DNA from: an uncultured bacterium
GTDB lineage: Bacteria; Bdellovibrionota_C; UBA2361; SZUA-149; CALKYB01
Assembly (NCBI GenBank): GCA_938003565.1
Contig: CALKYB010000212.1
Coordinates: 1 to 6,683 of the forward strand
Reading direction: 5' to 3'
DNA length: 6,683 bases
The translations under genes and the position numbers were made by a program. Positions 1 to 4,900 of the stretch are shown piece by piece. The number at the start of each line of letters is the position of its first letter. Positions within the stretch are counted from its first letter, which is position 1. The notes beneath the pieces are model-generated. The model was not told the DNA's origin. It did not search any database and was given only the letters and a program-made list of their open reading frames with translations.

Positions 1-1
1 G

Positions 2-187
2 TTAGAACAATGTATAAATAAACGGAGCTGCTGAGCTTCCCTGAGAGACAACCAAAAGGGCGCTGATTAACAATGTAAATACCACTATCGGAGTGAGCCA
101 CCACTTTTTTCGGACTTTGAGAAAATCCCAAATCATCGCTGGCTTGCTTAATGAAACACTCTCTTTAGGGTTGGTTTTTGCGGCCAT
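2..187 (-). CDS. Small single-pass membrane protein, DUF5989 family
   Basis: This is a complete 61-residue protein with ATG at 187-185 and TAA at 4-2. Residues 1-17 are polar (MAAKTNPKES...). A basic stretch (FLKVRKKWW, about residues 22-30) is followed by one hydrophobic segment, about residues 31-49 (LTPIVVFTLLISALLVV), and the short tail SQGSSAAPFIYTLF. From memory of the family, the pattern of WDFL, then KKWW, a helix, SQGSSxAPFIYTLF and a natural end at that motif is the DUF5989 signature. Such proteins often sit near exopolysaccharide or carbamoyltransferase/SxtJ-type genes. The biochemical role is unknown; a membrane-anchored accessory role is inference. The K/R-rich flank before the helix suggests N-in, C-out topology. 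The gene diverges from the thioredoxin-like gene at 471, and no strong Shine-Dalgarno is visible (only GAG about 10 nt upstream). Its operon partners, if any, lie left of the window. Confidence 0.85.
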   Translation of the reverse strand: MAAKTNPKESVSLSKPAMIWDFLKVRKKWWLTPIVVFTLLISALLVVSQGSSAAPFIYTLF

Positions 188-211
188 CTACAAAACTCAA
201 AAAAATAAGAC

Positions 212-220
212 TTATTCACA
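212..220 (+). promoter_or_regulatory. DnaA-box-like 9-mer (TTATTCACA)
   Basis: It matches the DnaA box consensus TTATNCACA exactly. It overlaps the AATAAG-A-CTTATT dyad just upstream of the DUF5989 start codon. A single 9-mer match is weak evidence. It is listed because a second perfect box lies 70 nt away in the opposite orientation. Confidence 0.3.
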
Positions 221-234
221 TTCTCTGTTGAATC

Positions 235-263
235 AAGCTAGTGCCTATAAGTAGAAGGGTCAA
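235..263 (-). promoter_or_regulatory. Weak sigma70-type promoter candidate for the DUF5989 gene
   Basis: On the minus strand TTGACC (263-258) is followed after 17 nt by TAGCTT (240-235). The -35 fits well (5 of 6) and the -10 poorly (3 of 6). The spacing and a leader of about 40 nt to the ATG at 187 are plausible. This is a suggestion only. Confidence 0.25.
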
Positions 264-289
264 GAGAAAAGCAGTATCGAGAACCTGCC

Positions 290-298
290 TGTGGATAA
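290..298 (-). promoter_or_regulatory. DnaA-box-like 9-mer (TTATCCACA)
   Basis: The minus strand reads TTATCCACA, the high-affinity E. coli DnaA box. It lies about 27 nt upstream of the possible minus-strand -35 at 263. The same 10-mer TGTGGATAAC (plus-strand reading) recurs at 1767-1776. No replication gene is in the window, so any role would more likely be DnaA-linked regulation or titration, or chance. Confidence 0.35.
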
Positions 299-457
299 CT
301 GAATTTAAACAATTGCAAAATCGTCCTACCCTCAAGCGCAACAAGTTAGGTTTACATTTTTAGGGAATACTGATTTAGGTAAGAGCTGAAAATCATCACT
401 CTCGCCACCTAGTTTCGAGAGCCTGCTGCGTTGTTTATTTTATTGTTAAGAATTTTT

Positions 458-462
458 AAGGA
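458..462 (+). promoter_or_regulatory. Ribosome binding site of the DsbA-like gene
   Basis: AAGGA lies 8 nt before the ATG at 471 in an A/T-rich context. This is ideal spacing and supports 471 as the start, which also gives a complete signal peptide. Confidence 0.8.
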
Positions 463-470
463 ATTAAAAA

Positions 471-1259
471 ATGATTCGCTACACCTTAGGTCTAATTTCA
501 TTGCTAGCGGTAAGCAATACAGCGATAGCCCTTGACCAAGCTGAGTTTAACAAACTTATGGGCACCTATTTGCAAGACGAAGCTAATCTAAAAACGGTTA
601 GTGATGCTCTTCAGAAACACTTCGCCAACCAACGCCAGCAACAACAAATGGCTGCGCAGAAGAAAGCTGAAGCTGATATGGAAAACCAGTTCAAAAACCC
701 AGTTGTTGTTCCCGTTGAAGGAAGCCCTTTCAAGGGTCCAAAAGATGCCAAAGTTACCGTGGTTGAGTACTCTGACTTCGAATGTCCCTACTGCTCACGA
801 GGCAAAGACACCATGGAGCAAGTTCTTAAAGCCTATCCTAAAGACGTAAAAGTAGTTTTTAAGCACCTTCCACTTGGTTTTCATAGGAATGCTAAACCAG
901 CCGCCCGTGCCTCTATGGCTGCCCATGAGCAAGGAAAGTTCTGGGAAATGCACGATGCCCTGTTTAGCAATCAGAAAGGCTTGGGAGATGATTTTTATTT
1001 CGCTACAGCTAAAGAGATTGGCTTGGATGTAGAAAAATTTAAGAAAGATTACGCCAGCGGAAAGTATGATAAGCAAATTGAAGCAGATTCCTCATTTGCT
1101 AATAAAAATGGAATTAATGGCACCCCAGGCTTCTTTGTTAATGGAGTTAAAGTGACTGGGGCCAGACCATTTCCAGACTTTAAGAAGATTATCGACCGTT
1201 GGTTGGCGAAAGGCAAAACTGCGACCGCTCCAGCAACGGTCAAAAAGAAAGAAGGTTAA
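471..1259 (+). CDS. Exported DsbA/ScsC-like thiol:disulfide oxidoreductase
   Basis: This 262-aa protein has a Sec signal peptide: positive start MIRY, hydrophobic core to residue 15, likely cut after A18-I19-A20. Residues 36-75 are a charged, Gln/Lys/Ala-rich helix (HFANQRQQQQMAAQKK) that could be a coiled-coil stalk. The thioredoxin/DsbA fold covers about 88-250. It shows the redox motif C105-P-Y-C108 after EYSDFE, the DsbA-type helical insertion (AARASMAAHEQGKFWEMHDALF), and the cis-proline loop NGTP with P219 before GFFVNG. These two are the only cysteines, as in catalytic DsbA-family enzymes. The fold with an N-terminal oligomerisation helix resembles ScsC-type or DsbA_4/Thioredoxin_4 proteins, so it may be an oxidase, a reductase or an isomerase; sequence alone cannot decide. 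It probably acts in the periplasm on exported proteins. The tail is Lys-rich (VKKKEG). It appears monocistronic, with its own RBS and a terminator 39 nt after the stop. Confidence 0.92.
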   Translation: MIRYTLGLISLLAVSNTAIALDQAEFNKLMGTYLQDEANLKTVSDALQKHFANQRQQQQMAAQKKAEADMENQFKNPVVVPVEGSPFKGPKDAKVTVVEYSDFECPYCSRGKDTMEQVLKAYPKDVKVVFKHLPLGFHRNAKPAARASMAAHEQGKFWEMHDALFSNQKGLGDDFYFATAKEIGLDVEKFKKDYASGKYDKQIEADSSFANKNGINGTPGFFVNGVKVTGARPFPDFKKIIDRWLAKGKTATAPATVKKKEG

Positions 1260-1298
1260 GTCATCACAGACCAAGTTTGACTTCAAAGTCTTTCCACA

Positions 1299-1330
1299 CC
1301 CCCGGGTATTACTATATCCGGGGGTTTTTT
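1299..1330 (+). terminator. Rho-independent terminator after the DsbA-like gene
   Basis: CCCCCGG (1299-1305) pairs perfectly with CCGGGGG (1318-1324) around a 12-nt loop, followed directly by six Ts (1325-1330). The arms are GC-only. Position, polarity and T-run all fit termination of rightward transcription from 471. Confidence 0.92.
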
Positions 1331-1480
1331 ATTATCGCAGAAGAAGTTTTGAAAACCGCTGTTTTCCCTGCCCACTGTAAACTTATGCATTTCTTAAGTA
1401 ATACTCACCCCTAGGTATAACCGTTGTCTGCCTTGCTCACGCTCGGTTATACTGACGCGTAAACAATGGTTAACCGAAAT
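1331..1480. other. Intergenic stretch with inverted repeats
   Basis: I see no supported gene here. The main structure is the GTATAACCG/CGGTTATAC repeat, annotated separately. A short palindrome GGTTAACC (1468-1475) repeats part of the same word. The stretch lies between the rightward terminator and the tail of the possible leftward 72-aa gene. Confidence 0.6.
1415..1452. repeat. 9-bp perfect inverted repeat (GTATAACCG / CGGTTATAC)
   Basis: The arms are 1415-1423 and 1444-1452, separated by 20 nt. No T-run follows on either strand, so it is not a classic terminator. It could be a hairpin at the 3' end of a leftward transcript covering 1481-1699, or a protein-binding dyad. Function unknown. 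Confidence 0.5.
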
Positions 1481-1699
1481 TTATAGTGGTTTCAGTGGAG
1501 CTCCAAATTCTAGGATTTGAGTCGAGGTGAGCAATCCAAAAATCTTAAAAGCCCCACAGTCAACCGTAGAAAAACGAGGATTTTGGGTTGGCTTAAAGTC
1601 GGTTTTTAGACCTCCAATACGGAGACGGTCTAAATACAAAATTTTCACTTTCGCGACTATTTTGGTATCTTTTTCAAGATCGGTATAATTTTCAGCCAT
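1481..1699 (-). CDS. Possible small hypothetical protein (72 aa)
   Basis: The reading frame runs from ATG 1699-1697 to TAA 1483-1481. I do not recognise the protein. It begins MAENYTDLEKDTKIVAKVKI, is basic, and has no signal peptide, membrane helix, repeat or metal motif; it has one Cys (VDCGAF). In favour: balanced protein-like composition, the only long frame in an otherwise empty region, and a perfect TATAAT on the same strand 45 nt upstream with an acceptable -35. Against: no Shine-Dalgarno is visible (the bases before ATG read TCTCTC), it is short, and no family is evident. It could also be a remnant of a longer gene or a chance frame. Confidence 0.4.
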   Translation of the reverse strand: MAENYTDLEKDTKIVAKVKILYLDRLRIGGLKTDFKPTQNPRFSTVDCGAFKIFGLLTSTQILEFGAPLKPL

Positions 1700-1743
1700 A
1701 TGAGAGACAATAGAACTTCTATATTACATCAAATTAACGCGTA

Positions 1744-1772
1744 ATTATAGATACTTAGGTTTATATTGTGGA
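1744..1772 (-). promoter_or_regulatory. Leftward promoter candidate for the 72-aa gene
   Basis: On the minus strand TCCACA (1772-1767) is followed after 17 nt by a perfect TATAAT (1749-1744). This predicts a start near 1737 and a leader of about 38 nt to the ATG at 1699. The -35 (4 of 6) is embedded in the DnaA-box-like 9-mer at 1767-1775, so a factor bound there would occlude the promoter. Confidence 0.4.
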
Positions 1773-1775
1773 TAA
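1767..1775 (-). promoter_or_regulatory. DnaA-box-like 9-mer (TTATCCACA) over a leftward -35
   Basis: This is an exact copy of the strong DnaA box, in the same orientation as the one at 290-298. It coincides with the -35 of the leftward promoter candidate and lies 24 nt upstream of the rightward -35 at 1799. It may be chance in AT-rich DNA. Confidence 0.35.
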
Positions 1776-1798
1776 CCATAAAAATAGTCTGGATTTCC

Positions 1799-1826
1799 TT
1801 TACAGTTCCTAAAAAAGGAGTATATT
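1799..1826 (+). promoter_or_regulatory. Sigma70-type promoter candidate for the large SGNH/malectin gene
   Basis: TTTACA (1799-1804) and TATATT (1821-1826) are separated by 16 nt, and each matches consensus at 5 of 6 positions. The predicted start near 1833 gives a leader of about 130 nt. That leader begins almost immediately with the inverted repeat at 1845-1870. Confidence 0.5.
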
Positions 1827-1844
1827 CAACTCTATTAATTATGG

Positions 1845-1870
1845 TTTTAGTCTGTTTATCTAGACTAAAA
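1845..1870. repeat. 9-bp perfect palindrome in the leader of the large gene
   Basis: TTTTAGTCT (1845-1853) and AGACTAAAA (1862-1870) flank an 8-nt loop. It lies 18 nt downstream of the promoter's -10, a typical place for a repressor operator, or it would form a hairpin near the 5' end of the mRNA. No T-run follows, so it is not a terminator. A half-site word TAGTCTG also occurs at 1785-1791, 63 bp upstream of its copy at 1848-1854. Confidence 0.5.
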
Positions 1871-1963
1871 TTGAAGCAGGCTCACTGGACCCACAGAGTT
1901 TAGATGACCCTCATAAGATTTATTTGTTGTTATCGGTAATTTAGTATCCCAATTTGTTGAATT

Positions 1964-4900
1964 ATGTTCTCCCTATCTATATCCCACACAAAAGCCGTTC
2001 ACACCCTTGGCTTAGTTCTTAGTCTATTCCTATTTTCGAACAGTGCCTTAGCCTGTCCGGATATCGACGGGTTGGTTGATGTAAACTGCGATGGAGAATT
2101 GAACATCCTAGCTTTTGGTGATTCAATTACTGCTGGCTCAGACGGGGATGCTACTGGTGGTGGCTGTGATTTCGGATCGGGAGGTCGTTGTGACTCAATG
2201 GGAGGATATCCTGGACGGCTTCAAACCTTGTTGCCAAACTCTAGCGTGGTCAACCTAGGAATCTCGGGGGAAAGAACTGACCAGGCTGCTAATCGCTCCG
2301 TCTCGACTTTCGCCTCGGCCAATGCCCCAGACTATATCATTTTGCACGAAGGGGTTAACGACATTAGCCGCGCAAATAATGATCTGGTTACTCCCTTGGA
2401 ATCTGCTGACAACTTAAGACAAGTTGTTCAAGACGGTGAGGATGCTGGAGCTAGAGTCCTATGGGCAAACCTAACTTCGGCAACCAGAGTCCTAGCAGAC
2501 TCCAGTCTTCCCTACCCAACTTTTCAAGACTGGGTAGACGAGATTAACCTACAAATTTCGGGGGAAACCTCAATTGATTTCTCTGGTCTTGGAACTACAA
2601 TTTTAGGGGAAGATGGATTACACCCAAACGGTGACGGCTACCAAGCAATGGCTCTAAGAGCTAAAAGAGATCTTGAATCATTCTCTAATAGTAACAGACC
2701 TGCAGACACAGACAATGATGGGGTATACGACTTCGCGGAACCAAGTTTTGGAACGATAGTTGGAGATTCTGATACGGACAACGATGGTCTTCTAGATGGT
2801 TATGAAATATTTGTCTCTGGCACCTCTCCTTCCAATCCCGATACTAATGGAGATGGGATCAATGATGGTCAAGATAACACGAACGACTTTTCCTTGCGGA
2901 TTAACGCAGGTGGTAACGCCTTCACTGATTCTTTTGGGTATTCTTGGGTCGCGGATCAGTCATTTATAGGTGGCAATACCTATAGCACAACCTCTGGAAT
3001 TTCTGGCACCTCAGATGATGAACTTTATCAGACAGAGCGCTACGGAAACCCTTTTAGCTATGAAATCGCGGTTCCAAACGGTGAGTACGAAGTTACTTTT
3101 CATTTTGCTGAAATCTTTGCGACTTCTGCGAATTCTCGCTTGTTTGACGTTAGTTTGGAGGGAGTCATTGCCCAATCAGATATTGATCTGTTTGCCGAGG
3201 CGGGTTCAAATGCTCCTGTCACCCTTTTTGAAACTGTAATTGTAAGTGATGGAAGCCTTTCAGTAGATTTAGCTGCTAGCCTAAACTTCGCAAAGCTCTC
3301 AGGAATTGAGATTCAAAACAGTGGCGGCACATCTCCTACAACGACGACCACTACTACCACCTCAACTACAACTACCACCCTTCCTCCGGTTAGCTCCTCA
3401 AGCAGCTCTAGCTCTTCTGGAACAGGGTTCGTTGTCAGAATAAATTCTGGCGGTGACTCCTTTACTGATTCAAACGGTTATACTTGGCAAGCTGACACTA
3501 GCTACTCAGGTGGAAATCCCTTCTCTGCCAGCACTCCAATTGCCGGAACGGTTGATGACCTTTTATACCAATCTGAAAGATGGGGAAATCCTTACAGCTA
3601 TAACATCGATCTTCCAAACGACACCTACGAAGTTCGACTACATTTCGCGGAAATTTTCGCCACATCAGCAGGGCAACGGCTAATGGATATAGCTGTTGAA
3701 GGAAACTTGTTTCTTTCCTCTTTCGATCTTTTTGCCGAAGCGGGAGCCAATACCTCTTATATAGTTAACAGCTCTGTTACAGTTACCGATGGCCAGCTAA
3801 ATATTGATCTTTCAGCTTCCGCAAATAACGCCAAGCTCTCAGGTCTAGAAGTTTTAGGTTCTGGCACAGGAGGTGGAACAACGACAACTACTACTACCCT
3901 TACAACATCTACCACCACCACGACATCACCTCCCGTAAGCAGCTCCTCCAGTAGTAGCTCTTCAGGGACAAATAATTTTGCTCTTAGAGTCAACGCCGGT
4001 GGTTCTGACCATGTTGATGCACAAGGTAACCAATGGATCGCGGACACCGCCTATAGCGGAGGAAACGCTTTCAGCTCTTCTGCTCCAATTGCGGGAACAA
4101 CAGATGACGTAATTTACCAAACGGAGCGTTGGGGCAATCCATTCTCCTACAGCGTTGCAGTTCCAAATGGCGATTACACGGTTATTCTTCATTTCTCGGA
4201 AATTTTTGCTACCGCAGCTTCAAGTCGAATCTTGGATGTAGAATTGGAAAATACCTTAGTTCTCGATGACTTTGATCTTTTTGCAGCTTCTGGTGCTAAC
4301 AATGCCCACATTGACACAATCAGCACTTCCGTCACTGATGGAGAAATTAACATTCTGCTAAATGCTTCTGTGAATAATGCAAAACTCTCTGGTTTTGAGA
4401 TTCTCTCCGATACGGGAGTCTCATCAAGTAGCTCAACCTCCACTAGTGGCACAACAACTACTACCACTACGACTACGATTCCTGTAAGCAGCTCTTCAAG
4501 TAGCTCTTCAGGGGGAAATAACTTTAATTTAAGGATTAACTCGGGTGGATCTGAGCTAGTAGATTCCTCTGGAAATAGTTGGGTTGCTGATACCGCCTTT
4601 TCGGGAGGTAATCCTTTTAGCACCAACTCCACAATTTCTGGCACCTCGGACCAAGGCATATACCAAACGGAGAGATACGGTAATCCTTTTTCCTACAATG
4701 TCGCCGTGCCTAATGGAGACTACTTCATTACTCTTCACTTCGCAGAGATCTTCGCAACTTCGGCAAATTCAAGAATCATGAATGTCTCCGCTGAGGGTCA
4801 ATCTCTCGTTTCAGACTTCGATTTATTTTCTGTAGCTGGATCGAACTCCGCTTACACATCGTCATTCTCATTGTCTGTCAGTGATGGAGAGCTCAATATT

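Larger units (their letters stand above)
188..470. other. Divergent intergenic region between the DUF5989 gene and the DsbA-like gene
   Basis: No protein gene is visible in these 283 bases. The region must carry the control signals for both flanking genes. It holds a short dyad (AATAAG-A-CTTATT, 204-216), two DnaA-box-like 9-mers (212-220 and 290-298), a weak minus-strand promoter candidate (235-263), and a 6-bp hairpin CTCTCG/CGAGAG (399-404 and 416-421, 11-nt loop) that may lie in the leader of the gene at 471. A TTTACA at 351-356 could be a -35 for the rightward gene, but no convincing -10 follows at 16-18 nt, so I do not call that promoter. Confidence 0.7.

Noticed and set aside
188..470. 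Replication origin
   Set aside because: There are only two DnaA-like boxes, no AT-rich unwinding repeats, and no dnaA, dnaN or rep gene nearby.
601..1286. Overlapping frames inside or opposite the DsbA-like gene
   Set aside because: They are shadows: the DsbA-like frame has a signal peptide, CPYC, the cis-Pro loop and an RBS, while the others have none of these.
1455..1744. 8-bp direct repeats ACGCGTAA at 1455-1462 and 1737-1744 as a target-site duplication around a small mobile element
   Set aside because: The inner ends show no terminal inverted repeats and no transposase remnant, and the word is a palindromic ACGCGT plus AA. Chance is likely.
1841..1903. 20-codon upstream frame in the leader of the large gene (MVLVCLSRLK...)
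   Set aside because: The only SD-like AAGGAG (1814-1819) is 21 nt away and upstream of the predicted transcript start. The ATG overlaps the palindrome by chance.
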